DNA of 64,000 nt, taken from Hydractinia symbiolongicarpus. Lineage: Eukaryota > Cnidaria > Hydrozoa > Anthoathecata > Hydractiniidae. Under the pieces are notes generated by a model. It was not told the DNA's origin. It ran no database searches and saw only the letters and a program-made list of their open reading frames with translations. The position numbers and the translations under genes were made by a program. Positions 12,101 to 24,100 of the stretch are shown here, piece by piece. The stretch is from NCBI RefSeq assembly GCF_029227915.1, contig NC_079879.1, positions 29,208,501 to 29,272,500 on the forward strand. The letters run 5' to 3'. Positions within the stretch are counted from its first letter, which is position 1. Every line of letters begins with the position of its first letter.

Positions 12101-13839
12101 AGGTTTTCGTTTGCCGGCGATTAAACTTCTTTTATTCAGCGTCTCATCAAAAATGAAAACATTTTTGAAAACTACAAGTCTCATGCGTTTTAGTGGTGAA
12201 AAAATAATTTAAAAAATCGTTCGGGAAATGAGTTTACACCCTGGGTACTTTCTTTGTATACTTTTGACTATAAGGGCCGAGTCCGCGATTTACGGGAAAT
12301 CGCAGGTTTTCGTTTGCCGGCGATTAAACTTCTTTTATTCAGCGTCTCATCAAAAATGAAAACATTTTTAAAAACTACAAGTCTCATGCGTTTTAGTGGT
12401 GAAATAATAATTTAAAAAATCGTTCGGGAAATGAGTTTACTCCCTGGGTACTTTCTTTGTATATTTTTGACTATAAGGGCCGAGTCCGGGATTTACGGGA
12501 AATCGCAGGTTTTCGTTTGCCGGCGATTAAACTTTTTTTATTCTGCGTCTCATCAAAAATGAAAACATTTTTAAAAACTACAAGTCTCATGCGTTTTAGT
12601 GGTGAAATAAAAATTTAAAAAATCGTTCGGGAAATGAGTTTACTCCCTGGGTACTTTCTTTGTATACTTTTGACTATACGGGCCGAGTCCAGGATTTACG
12701 GGAAATCGCAGGTTTTCGTTTGCCGGCAATTAAACTTCTTTTATTCAGCGTCTCATCAAAAATGAAAACATTTTTGAAAACTGCAAATCTCATGCGTTTT
12801 AGTGGTGAAAAAATAATTTAAAAAATCGTTTGGGAAATGAGTTTACTCCCTGGGTACTTTCTTTGTATACTTTTGACTATGCGGGCCGAGTCCGGGATTT
12901 ACGGGAAATCGCGGGTTTTCGTTTGCCGGCGATTAAACCACTTTCATTAAGCGTCTCATCAAAAATGAAAACATTTCTGAAAACTACAAGTCTCATGCGT
13001 TTTAGTGGTGAAAAAATAATTTAAAAAATCGTTCGGGAATTGAGTTTACTCACTGGGTACTTTCCTTGTATACTTTTGACTATACGGGCCGAGTCCGGGA
13101 TTTACGGGAAATCGCGGGTTTTCGTTTGCCGGCAATTAAACATCTTTTATTCAGCGTCTCATCAAAAATGAAAACATTTGTTAAAACTACAAGTCTCATG
13201 CGTTTTAGTGGTGAAAAAATAATTTAAAAAATCGTTCGGAAAATGAGTTTACACCCTGGGTACTTTCTTTGTATACTTTTGACTATAAGGGCCGAGTCCG
13301 GGATTTACGGGAAATCGCAGGTTTTCGTTTGCCGGCGATTAAACTTCTTTTATTCAGCGTCTCATCAAAAATGAAAACATTTTTGAAAACTACAAGTCTC
13401 ATGCGTTTTAGTGGTGAAAAAATAATTTAAAAAATCGTTCGGGAAATGAGTTTACTCCCTGGGTACTTTCTTTGTATATTTTTGACTATAAGGGCCGAGT
13501 CCGGGATTTACGGGAAATCGCAGGTTTTCGTTTGCCGGCGATTAAACTTTTTTTATTCAGCGTCTCATCAAAAATGAAAACATTTTTAAAAACTACAAGT
13601 CTCATGCGTTTTAGTGGTGAAATAAAAATTTAAAAAATCGTTCGGGAAATGAGTTTACTCCCTGGGTACTTTCTTTGTGTACTTTTGACTATACGGGCCG
13701 AGTCCAAGATTTACGGGAAATCGCAGGTTTTCGTTTGCCGGCAATTAAACTTCTTTTATTCAGCGTCTCATCAAAAATGAAAACATTTTTGAAAACTGCA
13801 AATATCATGCGTTTTAGTGGTGAAAAAATAATTTAAAAA
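9171..13839 (+). repeat. Nine-monomer block repeated at a 14-monomer offset
   Basis: Units 9171-10997 and 12013-13839 match in order at offset 2842 bp (14 x 203): G-H-A-B-C-(D/F hybrid)-G-A-B. Shared marks are TATTCTGCGTC in the A unit (near 9700 and 12542), also present near 3812, and TCCAAGATT in the final B unit. In both copies G is followed directly by A without the intervening H, so the skip predates the duplication. The first copy has TTTGAAAAAT at 10179-10188 instead of the usual TTTAAAAAAT. The intervening units 10998-12012 read (E/A hybrid)-H-(A/D hybrid)-F'-(F variant). Confidence 0.83.
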
Positions 13840-16800
13840 ATCGTTTGGGAAATGAGTTTACTCCCTGGGTACTTTCTTTGTATACTTTTGACTATGCGGG
13901 CCGAGTCCGGGATTTACGGGAAATCGCGGGTTTTCGTTTGCCGGCGATTAAACCACTTTCATTAAGCGTCTCATCAAAAATGAAAACATTTCTGAAAACT
14001 ACAAGTCTCATGCGTTTTAGTGGTGAAAAAATAATTTAAAAATTCGTTCGGGAATTGAGTTTACTCACTGGGTACTTTCCTTGTATACTTTTAACTATAC
14101 GGGCCGAGTCCGGGATTTACGGGAAATCGCAGGTTTTCGTTTGCCGGCGATTAAACTTCTTTTACTCAGCGTCTCATCAAAAATGAAAACATTTTTAAAA
14201 GCTACAAGTCTCATGGGCTTTAGTGGTGAAATAATAATTTAAAAAATCGTTTGGGAAATAAGTTTACTCACTGGGTACTTTCCTTGTATACTTTTGACTA
14301 TACGGGCCGAGTCCGGGATTTACGGGAAATCGCGGGTTTTCGTTTGCCGGCAATTAAACATCTTTTATTCAGCGTCTCATCCAAAATGAAAACATTTTTA
14401 AAAACTACAAGTCTCATGGGCTTTAGTGGTGAAATAATAATTTAAAAAATCGTTCGGGAAATGAGTTTACTCCCTGGGTACTTTCTTTGTATACTTTTGA
14501 CTATAAGGGCCGAGTCCGGGATTTACGGGAAATCGCAGGTTTTCGTTTGCGGGCGATTAAACTTCTTTTATTCAGCGTCTCATCAAAAATGAAAACATTT
14601 TTGAAAACTACAAGTCTCATGCGTTTTAGTGGTGAAAAAATAATTTAAAAAATCGTTCGGGAAATGAGTTTACACCCTGGGTACTTTCTTTGTATACTTT
14701 TGACTATAAGGGCCGAGTCCGGGATTTACGGGAAATCGCAGGTTTTCGTTTGCCGGCGATTAAACTTCTTTTATTCAGCGTCTCATCAAAAATGAAAACA
14801 TTTTTAAAAACTACAAGTCTCATGCGTTTTAGTGGTGAAATAATAATTTAAAAAATCGTTCGGGAAATGAGTTTACTCCCTGGGTACTTTCTTTGTATAT
14901 TTTTGACTATAAGGGCCGAGTCCGGGATTTACGGGAAATCGCAGGTTTTCGTTTGCCGGCGATTAAACTTCTTTTATTCAGCGTCTCATCAAAAATGAAA
15001 ACATTTTTGAAAACTACAAGTCTCATGCGTTTTAGTGGTGAAAAAATAATTTAAAAAATCGTTCGGGAAATGAGTTTACACCCTGGGTACTTTCTTTGTA
15101 TACTTTTGACTATAAGGGCCGAGTCCGGGATTTACGGGAAATCGCAGGTTTTCGTTTGCCGGCGATTAAACTTCTTTTATTCAGCGTCTCATCAAAAATG
15201 AAAACATTTTTAAAAACTACAAGTCTCATGCGTTTTAGTGGTGAAATAATAATTTAAAAAATCGTTCGGGAAATGAGTTTACTCCCTGGGTACTTTCTTT
15301 GTATATTTTTGACTATAAGGGCCGAGTCCGGGATTTACGGGAAATCGCAGGTTTTCGTTTGCCGGCGATTAAACTTCTTTTATTCAGCGTCTCATCAAAA
15401 ATGAAAACATTTTTAAAAGCTACAAGTCTCATGGGCTTTAGTGGTGAAATAATAATTTAAAAAATCGTTTGGGAAATGAGTTTACTCACTGGGTACTTTC
15501 CTTGTATACTTTTGACTATACGGGCCGAGTCCGGGATTTACGGGAAATCGCGGGTTTTCGTTTGCCGGCAATTAAACATCTTTTATTCAGCGTCTCATCC
15601 AAAATGAAAACATTTTTAAAAACTACAAGTCTCATGGGCTTTAGTGGTGAAATAATAATTTAAAAAATCGTTCGGGAAATGAGTTTACTCCCTGGGTACT
15701 TTCTTTGTATACTTTTGACTATACGGGCCGAGTCCAGGATTTACGAGAAATCGCAGGTTTTCGTTTGCCGGCAATTAAACTTCTTTTATTCAGCGTCTCA
15801 TCAAAAATGAAAACATTTTTGAAAACTGCAAATCTCATGCGTTTTAGTGGTGAAAAAATAATTTAAAAAATCGTTCGGGAAATGAGTTTACTCCCTGGGT
15901 ACTTTCTTTGTATACTTTTGACTATGCGGGCCGAGTCCGGGATTTACGGGAAATCGCGGGTTTTCGTTTGCCGGCGATTAAACCACTTTCATTAAGCGTC
16001 TCATCAAAAATGAAAACATTTCTGAAAACTACAAGTCTCATGCGTTTTAGTGGTGAAAAAATAATTTAAAAATTCGTTCGGGAATTGAGTTTACTCACTG
16101 GGTACTTTCCTTGTATACTTTTAACTATACGGGCCGAGTCCGGGATTTACGGGAAATCGCAGGTTTTCGTTTGCCGGCGATTAAACTTCTTTTATTCAGC
16201 GTCTCATCAAAAATGAAAACATTTTTAAAAGCTACAAGTCTCATGGGATTTAGTGGTGAAATAATAATTTAAAAAATCGTTTGGGAAATGAGTTTACTCC
16301 CTGGGTACTTTCTTTGTATACTTTTGACTATGCGGGCCGAGTCCGGGATTTACGGGAAATCGCGGGTTTTCGTTTGCCGGCGATTAAACCACTTTCATTA
16401 AGCGTCTCATCAAAAATGAAAACATTTCTGAAAACTACAAGTCTCATGCGTTTTAGTGGTGAAAAAATAATTTAAAAATTCGTTCGGGAATTGAGTTTAC
16501 TCACTGGGTACTTTCCTTGTATACTTTTAACTATACGGGCCGAGTCCGGGATTTACGGGAAATCGCAGGTTTTCGTTTGCCGGCGATTAAACTTCTTTTA
16601 CTCAGCGTCTCATCAAAAATGAAAACATTTTTAAAAGCTACAAGTCTCATGGGCTTTAGTGGTGAAATAATAATTTAAAAAATCGTTTGGGAAATAAGTT
16701 TACTCACTGGGTACTTTCCTTGTATACTTTTGACTATACGGGCCGAGTCCGGGATTTACGGGAAATCGCGGGTTTTCGTTTGCCGGCAATTAAACATCTT

Positions 16801-18711
16801 TTATTCAGCGTCTCATCCAAAATGAAAACATTTTTAAAAACTACAAGTCTCATGGGCTTTAGTGGTGAAATAATAATTTAAAAAATCGTTCGGGAAATGA
16901 GTTTACTCCCTGGGTACTTTCTTTGTATACTTTTGACTATAAGGGCCGAGTCCGGGATTTACGGGAAATCGCAGGTTTTCGTTTGCGGGCGATTAAACTT
17001 CTTTTATTCAGCGTCTCATCAAAAATGAAAACATTTTTGAAAACTACAAGTCTCATGCGTTTTAGTGGTGAAAAAATAATTTAAAAAATCGTTCGGGAAA
17101 TGAGTTTACACCCTGGGTACTTTCTTTGTATACTTTTGACTATAAGGGCCGAGTCCGGGATTTACGGGAAATCGCAGGTTTTCGTTTGCCGGCGATTAAA
17201 CTTCTTTTATTCAGCGTCTCATCAAAAATGAAAACATTTTTAAAAACTACAAGTCTCATGCGTTTTAGTGGTGAAATAATAATTTAAAAAATCGTTCGGG
17301 AAATGAGTTTACTCCCTGGGTACTTTCTTTGTATATTTTTGACTATAAGGGCCGAGTCCGGGATTTACGGGAAATCGCAGGTTTTCGTTTGCCGGCGATT
17401 AAACTTCTTTTATTCAGCGTCTCATCAAAAATGAAAACATTTTTGAAAACTACAAGTCTCATGCGTTTTAGTGGTGAAAAAATAATTTAAAAAATCGTTC
17501 GGGAAATGAGTTTACACCCTGGGTACTTTCTTTGTATACTTTTGACTATAAGGGCCGAGTCCGGGATTTACGGGAAATCGCAGGTTTTCGTTTGCCGGCG
17601 ATTAAACTTCTTTTATTCAGCGTCTCATCAAAAATGAAAACATTTTTAAAAACTACAAGTCTCATGCGTTTTAGTGGTGAAATAATAATTTAAAAAATCG
17701 TTCGGGAAATGAGTTTACTCCCTGGGTACTTTCTTTGTATATTTTTGACTATAAGGGCCGAGTCCGGGATTTACGGGAAATCGCAGGTTTTCGTTTGCCG
17801 GCGATTAAACTTCTTTTATTCAGCGTCTCATCAAAAATGAAAACATTTTTAAAAGCTACAAGTCTCATGGGCTTTAGTGGTGAAATAATAATTTAAAAAA
17901 TCGTTTGGGAAATGAGTTTACTCACTGGGTACTTTCCTTGTATACTTTTGACTATACGGGCCGAGTCCGGGATTTACGGGAAATCGCGGGTTTTCGTTTG
18001 CCGGCAATTAAACATCTTTTATTCAGCGTCTCATCCAAAATGAAAACATTTTTAAAAACTACAAGTCTCATGGGCTTTAGTGGTGAAATAATAATTTAAA
18101 AAATCGTTCGGGAAATGAGTTTACTCCCTGGGTACTTTCTTTGTATACTTTTGACTATACGGGCCGAGTCCAGGATTTACGAGAAATCGCAGGTTTTCGT
18201 TTGCCGGCAATTAAACTTCTTTTATTCAGCGTCTCATCAAAAATGAAAACATTTTTGAAAACTGCAAATCTCATGCGTTTTAGTGGTGAAAAAATAATTT
18301 AAAAAATCGTTCGGGAAATGAGTTTACTCCCTGGGTACTTTCTTTGTATACTTTTGACTATGCGGGCCGAGTCCGGGATTTACGGGAAATCGCGGGTTTT
18401 CGTTTGCCGGCGATTAAACCACTTTCATTAAGCGTCTCATCAAAAATGAAAACATTTCTGAAAACTACAAGTCTCATGCGTTTTAGTGGTGAAAAAATAA
18501 TTTAAAAATTCGTTCGGGAATTGAGTTTACTCACTGGGTACTTTCCTTGTATACTTTTAACTATACGGGCCGAGTCCGGGATTTACGGGAAATCGCAGGT
18601 TTTCGTTTGCCGGCGATTAAACTTCTTTTATTCAGCGTCTCATCAAAAATGAAAACATTTTTAAAAGCTACAAGTCTCATGGGATTTAGTGGTGAAATAA
18701 TAATTTAAAAA
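13840..18711 (+). repeat. Tandem 12-monomer HOR duplication (2 x 2436 bp), apparently very recent
   Basis: Copies 13840-16275 and 16276-18711 both read C-D-F'-G-H-(A/G)-H-(A/D)-F'-B-C-D. They share rare private variants exactly 2436 bp apart: GCGGGCGATT in the G unit (14549 and 16985), ATTTACGAGAAATC in the B unit (GAG at 15745 and 18181), TTTTACTCAG in the first D unit and CATGGGATTTAG in the last D unit (GGGATT at 16245 and 18681). I found no difference at any diagnostic site I compared, though I did not align every base. This is the most homogeneous long duplication noticed in the left half. Confidence 0.9.
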
Positions 18712-21144
18712 ATCGTTTGGGAAATGAGTTTACTCCCTGGGTACTTTCTTTGTATACTTTTGACTATACGGGCCGAGTCCGGGATTTACGGGAAATCGCA
18801 GGTTTTCGTTTGCCGGCGATTAAACTTCTTTTACTCAGCGTCTCATCAAAAATGAAAACATTTTTGAAAACTACAAGTCTCATGCGTTTTAGTGGTGAAA
18901 AAATAATTTAAAAAATCGTTCGGGAAATGAGTTTACTCACTGGGTACTTTCCTTGTATACTTTTGACTATACGGGCCGAGTCCGGGATTTACGGGAAATC
19001 GCGGGTTTTCGTTTGCCGGCAATTAAACATCTTTTATTCAGCGTCTCATCAAAAATGAAAACATTTGTTAAAAGTACAAGTCTCATGCGTTTTAGTGGTG
19101 AAAAAATAATTTAAAAAATCGTTCGGGAAATGAGTTTACACCCTGGGTACTTTCTTTGTATACTTTTGACTATAAGGGCCGAGTCCAGGATTTACGGGAA
19201 ATCGCAGGTTTTCGTTTGCCGGCGATTAAAATTCTTTTATTCAGCGTCTCATCAAAAATGAAAACATTTTTAAAAACTACAAGTCTCATGCGTTTTAGTG
19301 GTGAAAAAATAATTTAAAAATTCGTTCGGGAAATAAGTTTACTCACTGGGTACTTTCCTTGTATATTTTTGACTATACGGGCCGAGTCCGGGATTTACGG
19401 GAAATCGCAGGTTTTCGTTTGCCGGCGATTAAACTTCTTATATTCAGCGTCTCATCAAAAATGAAAACATATCTGAAAACTACAAGTCTCATGCGTTTTA
19501 GTGGTGAAAAAGTAATATAAAAAATCGTTCGGGAAATGAGTTTACTCACTGGGTACTTTCCTTGTATACTTTTAACTATACGGGCCGAGTCCGGGATTTA
19601 CGGGAAATCGCAGGTTTTCGTTTGCCGGCGATTAAACTTCTTTTATTCAGCGTCTCATCAAAAATGAAAACATTTTTAAAAACTGCAAGTCTCATGGGCT
19701 TTAGTGGTGAAATAATAATTTAAAAAATCGTTTGGGAAATGAGTTTACTCCCTGGGTATTTCTTTGTATATTTTTGACTATGCGGGCCGAGTCCGGGATT
19801 TACAGGAAATTGCAGGTTTTCGTTTGCCGACGATTAAACTTCTTTTATTCAGCGTCTCATCAAAAATGAAAACATTTTTGAAAACTACAAGTCTCATGCG
19901 TTTTAGTGGTGAAAAAATAATTTAAAAATTCGTTCGGGAAATAAGTTTACTCACTGGGTACTTTCCTTGTATACTTTTGACTATACGGGCCGAGTCCGGG
20001 ATTTACGGGAAATCGCAGGTTTTCGTTTGCCGGCGATTAAACTTCTTATATTCAGCGTCTCATCAAAAATGAAAACATTTCTGAAAACTATAAGTCTCAT
20101 GCGTTTTAGTGGTGAAAAAGTAATATAAAAAATCGTTCGGGAAATGAGTTTACTCACTGGGTACTTTCCTTGTATACTTTTAACTATACGGGCCGAGACC
20201 GGGATTTACTGCAAATCGCAGGTTTTCGTTTGCCGGCGATTAAACTTCTTTTATTCAGCGTCTCATCAAAAATGAAAACATTTTTAAAAACTACAAGTCT
20301 CATGGGCTTTAGTGGTGAAATAATAATTTAAAAAATCGTTTGGGAAATGAGTTTACTCCCTGGGTATTTCTTTGTATATTTTTGACTATACGGGCCGAGT
20401 CCGGGATTTACGGGAAATTGCAGGTTTTCGTTTGCCGGCGATTAAACTCCTTTATTCAGCGTCTCATCAAAAATGAAAACATTTGTTAAAACTACAAGTC
20501 TCATGCGTTTTAGTGGTGAAAAAATAATTTAAAAAATCGTTCGGGAAATGAGTTTACACCCTGGGTACTTTCTTTGTATACTTTTGACTATAAGGGCCGG
20601 GTCCGGGATTTGCGGGAAATCGCAGGTTTTCGTTTGCCGGCGATTAAACTTCTTTTATTCAGCGTCTCATCAAAAATGAAAACAATTTTGAAAACTACAA
20701 GTCTCATGCGTTTTAGTGGTGAAAAAATAATTTAAAAATTCGTTCGGGAAATAAGTTTACTCACTGGGTACTTTCCTTGTATACTTTTGACTATACGGGC
20801 CGAGTCCGGGATTTACGGGAAATCGCAGGTTTTCGTTTGCCGGCGATTAAACTTCTTATATTCAGCGTCTCATCAAAAATGAAAACATATCTGAAAACTA
20901 TAAGTCTCATGCGTTTTAGTGGTGAAAAAGTAATTTAAAAAATCGTTCGGGAAATGAGTTTACTCCCTGGGTACTTTCTTTGTATACTTTTGACTATACG
21001 AGCCGAGTCCGGGATTTACGGGAAATCGCAGGTTTTCGTTTGCCGGCGATTAAACTTCTTTTATTCAGCGTCTCATCAAAAATGAAAACATTTTTGAAAA
21101 CTACAAGTCTCATGCGTTTTAGTGGTGAAAAAATAATTTAAAAA
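18712..21144 (+). repeat. Diverged pocket with N-type monomers and odd-length units
   Basis: After an E and an F unit the array enters diverged monomers. N units at 19321, 19929 and 20739 carry GGGAAATAAG, ACTCACTGGG and CTTCTTATATTCAG, and end with GAAAAAGTAA. In two of them this end reads GTAATATAAA (19512 and 20120), removing the TTTAAA site. N is followed by a D-like unit (19524 and 20132) and by a unit with the shortened CTGGGTATTTC (19727, 202 bp; 20335, 201 bp), giving a partial trimer of about 608 bp. The unit at 20536 has GGGCCGGGTCC and ATTTGCGGG. Diverged, irregular units inside a homogeneous array suggest an older segment spared from homogenisation, but that is inference. Confidence 0.8.
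20335..20535 (+). repeat. Deleted monomer, 201 bp
   Basis: This unit has CTGGGTATTTC, missing one base of the usual CTGGGTACTTTC, and TTAAACTCCTTTATTC, one base shorter than TTAAACTTCTTTTATTC. It begins CGTTTGGG like type E and ends TTGTTAAAAC like type F, so it is also a hybrid. It sits in the diverged pocket between a D-like unit and a G unit. Confidence 0.75.
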
Positions 21145-24100
21145 ATCGTTCGGGAAATGAGTTTACACCCTGGGTACTTTCTTTGTATACTTTTGACTAT
21201 AAGGGCCGAGTCCGGGATTTACGGGAAATCGCAGGTTTTTTGTTTGCCGGCGATTAAACTTCTTTTATTCAGCGTCTCATTAAAAATGAAAACATTTTTA
21301 AAAACTACAAGTCTCATGCGTTTTAGTGGTGAAATAATAATTTAAAAAATCGTTCGGGAAATGAGTTTACTCCCTGGGTACTTTCTTTGTATATTTTTGA
21401 CTATAAGGGCCGAGTCCGGGATTTACGGGAAATTGCAGGTTTTCGTTTGCCGGCGATTAAACTTTTTTTATTCAGCGTCTCATCAAAAATGAAAACATTT
21501 TTAAAAACTACAAGTCTCATGCGTTTTAGTGGTGAAATAATAATTTAAAAAATCGTTCGGGAAATGAGTTTACTCCCTGGGTACTTTCTTTGTATACTTT
21601 TGACTATACGGGCCGAGTCCAGGATTTACGGGAAATCGCAGGTTTTCGTTTGCCGGCAATTAAACTTCTTTTATTCAGCGTCTCATCAAAAATGAAAACA
21701 TTTTGAAAACTGCAAATCTCATGCGTTTTAGTGGTGAAAAAATAATTTAAAAAATCGTTCGGGAAATGAGTTTACTCCCTGGGTACTTTCTTTGTATACT
21801 TTTGACTATGCGGGCCGAGTCCGGGATTTACGGGAAATCGCGGGTTTTCGTTTGCCGGCGATTAAACCACTTTCATTAAGCGTCTCATCAAAAATGAAAA
21901 CATTTCTAAAAACTACAAGTCTCATGCGTTTTAGTGGTGAAAAAATAATTTAAAAATTCGTTCGGGAATTGAGTTTACTCACTGGGTACTTTCCTTGTAT
22001 ACTTTTAACTATACGGGCCGAGTCCGGGATTTACAGGAAATCGCAGGTTTTCGTTTGCCGGCGATTAAACTTCTTTTATTCAGCGTCTCATCAAAAATGA
22101 AAACATTTTTAAAAGCTACAAGTCTCATGGGCTTTAGTGGTGAAATAATAATTTAAAAAATCGTTTGGGAAATGAGTTTACTCACTGGGTACTTTCCTTG
22201 TATACTTTTGACTATACGGGCCGAGTCCGGGATTTACGGGAAATCGCGGGTTTTCGTTTGCCGGCAATTAAACATCTTTTATTCAGCGTCTCATCCAAAA
22301 TGAAAACATTTTTAAAAACTACAAGTCTCATGGGCTTTAGTGGTGAAATAATAATTTAAAAAATCGTTCGGGAAATGAGTTTACTCCCTGGGTACTTTCT
22401 TTGTATACTTTTGACTATACGGGCCGAGTCCAGGATTTACGGGAAATCGCAGGTTTTCGTTTGCCGGCAATTAAACTTCTTTTATTCAGCGTCTCATCAA
22501 AAATGAAAACATTTTTGAAAACTGCAAATCTCATGTGTTTTAGTGGTGAAAAAATAATTTAAAAAATCGTTCGGGAAATGAGTTTACTCCCTGGGTACTT
22601 TCTTTGTATACTTTTGACTATGCGGGCCGAGTCCGGGATTTACGGTAAATCGCGGGTTTTCGTTTGCCGGCGATTAAACCACTTTCATTAAGCGTCTCAT
22701 CAAAAATGAAAACATTTCTGAAAACTACAAGTCTCATGCGTTTTAGTGGTGAAAAAATAATTTAAAAATTCGTTCGGGAATTGAGTTTACTCACTGGGTA
22801 CTTTCCTTGTATACTTTTAACTATACGGGCCGAGTCCGGGATTTACGGGAAATCGCAGGTTTTCGTTTGCCGGCGATTAAACTTCTTTTATTCAGCGTCT
22901 CATCAAAAATGAAAACATTTTTAAAAGCTACAAGTCTCATGCGTTTTAGTGGTGAAATAATAATTTAAAAAATCGTTCGGGAAATGAGTTTACTCCCTGG
23001 GTACTTTCTTTGTATACTTTTGACTATACGGGCCGAGTCCAGGATTTACGGGAAATCGCAGGTTTTCGTTTGCCGGCAATTAAACTTCTTTTATTCAGCG
23101 TCTCATCAAAAATGAAAACATTTTGAAAACTGCAAATCTCATGCGTTTTAGTGGTGAAAAAATAATTTAAAAAATCGTTCGGGAAATGAGTTTACTCCCT
23201 GGGTACTTTCTTTGTATACTTTTGACTATGCGGGCCGAGTCCGGGATTTACGAGAAATCGCGGGTTTTCGTTTGCCGGCGATTAAACCACTTTCATTAAG
23301 CGTCTCATCAAAAATGAAAACATTTCTAAAAACTACAAGTCTCATGCGTTTTAGTGGTGAAAAAATAATTTAAAAATTCGTTCGGGAATTGAGTTTACTC
23401 ACTGGGTACTTTCCTTGTATACTTTTAACTATACGGGCCGAGTCCGGGATTTACAGGAAATCGCAGGTTTTCGTTTGCCGGCGATTAAACTTCCTTTATT
23501 CAGCGTCTCATCAAAAATGAAAACATTTTTAAAAGCTACAAGTCTCATGGGCTTTAGTGGTGAAATAATAATTTAAAAAATCGTTTGGGAAATGAGTTTA
23601 CTCACTGGGTACTTTCCTTGTATACTTTTGACTATACGGGCCGAGTCCGGGATTTACGGGAAATCGCGGGTTTTCGTTTGCCGGCAATTAAACATCTTTT
23701 ATTCAGCGTCTCATCCAAAATGAAAACATTTTTAAAAACTACAAGTCTCATGGGCTTTAGTGGTGAAATAATAATTTAAAAAATCGTTCGGGAAATGAGT
23801 TTACTCCCTGGGTACTTTCTTTGTATACTTTTGACTATACGGGCGGAGTCCAGGATTTACGGGAAATCGCAGGTTTTCGTTTGCCGGCAATTAAACTTCT
23901 TTTATTCAGCGTCTCATCAAAAATGAAAACATTTTTGAAAACTGCAAATCTCATGTGTTTTAGTGGTGAAAAAATAATTTAAAAAATCGTTCGGGAAATG
24001 AGTTTACTCCCTGGGTACTTTCTTTGTATACTTTTGACTATGCGGGCCGAGTCCGGGATTTACGGTAAATCGCGGGTTTTCGTTTGCCGGCGATTAAACC

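Larger units (their letters stand above)
37..18711 (+). repeat. Subfamily I: A-to-H monomer types in a fixed cyclic order
   Basis: These 92 units fall into discrete types defined by linked diagnostic bases rather than a continuum. The first eight (37-1660) read A-B-C-D-E-F-G-H, and the next cycle starts again with A. Read onward, the order is A-B-C, then B-C-D-E-F-G-H, A-B-C, F-G-H, A-B-C-D-F'-G-H and so on. Types are skipped or repeated, but the neighbour order is largely kept. This implies an ancestral HOR of about eight monomers (8 x 203 = 1624 bp) later shuffled by unequal exchange in whole-monomer steps. Several units are hybrids of two types, for example 4300 (D front, F back) and 6330 (A front, G back). 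Type boundaries are my own reading of the sequence. Confidence 0.88.
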
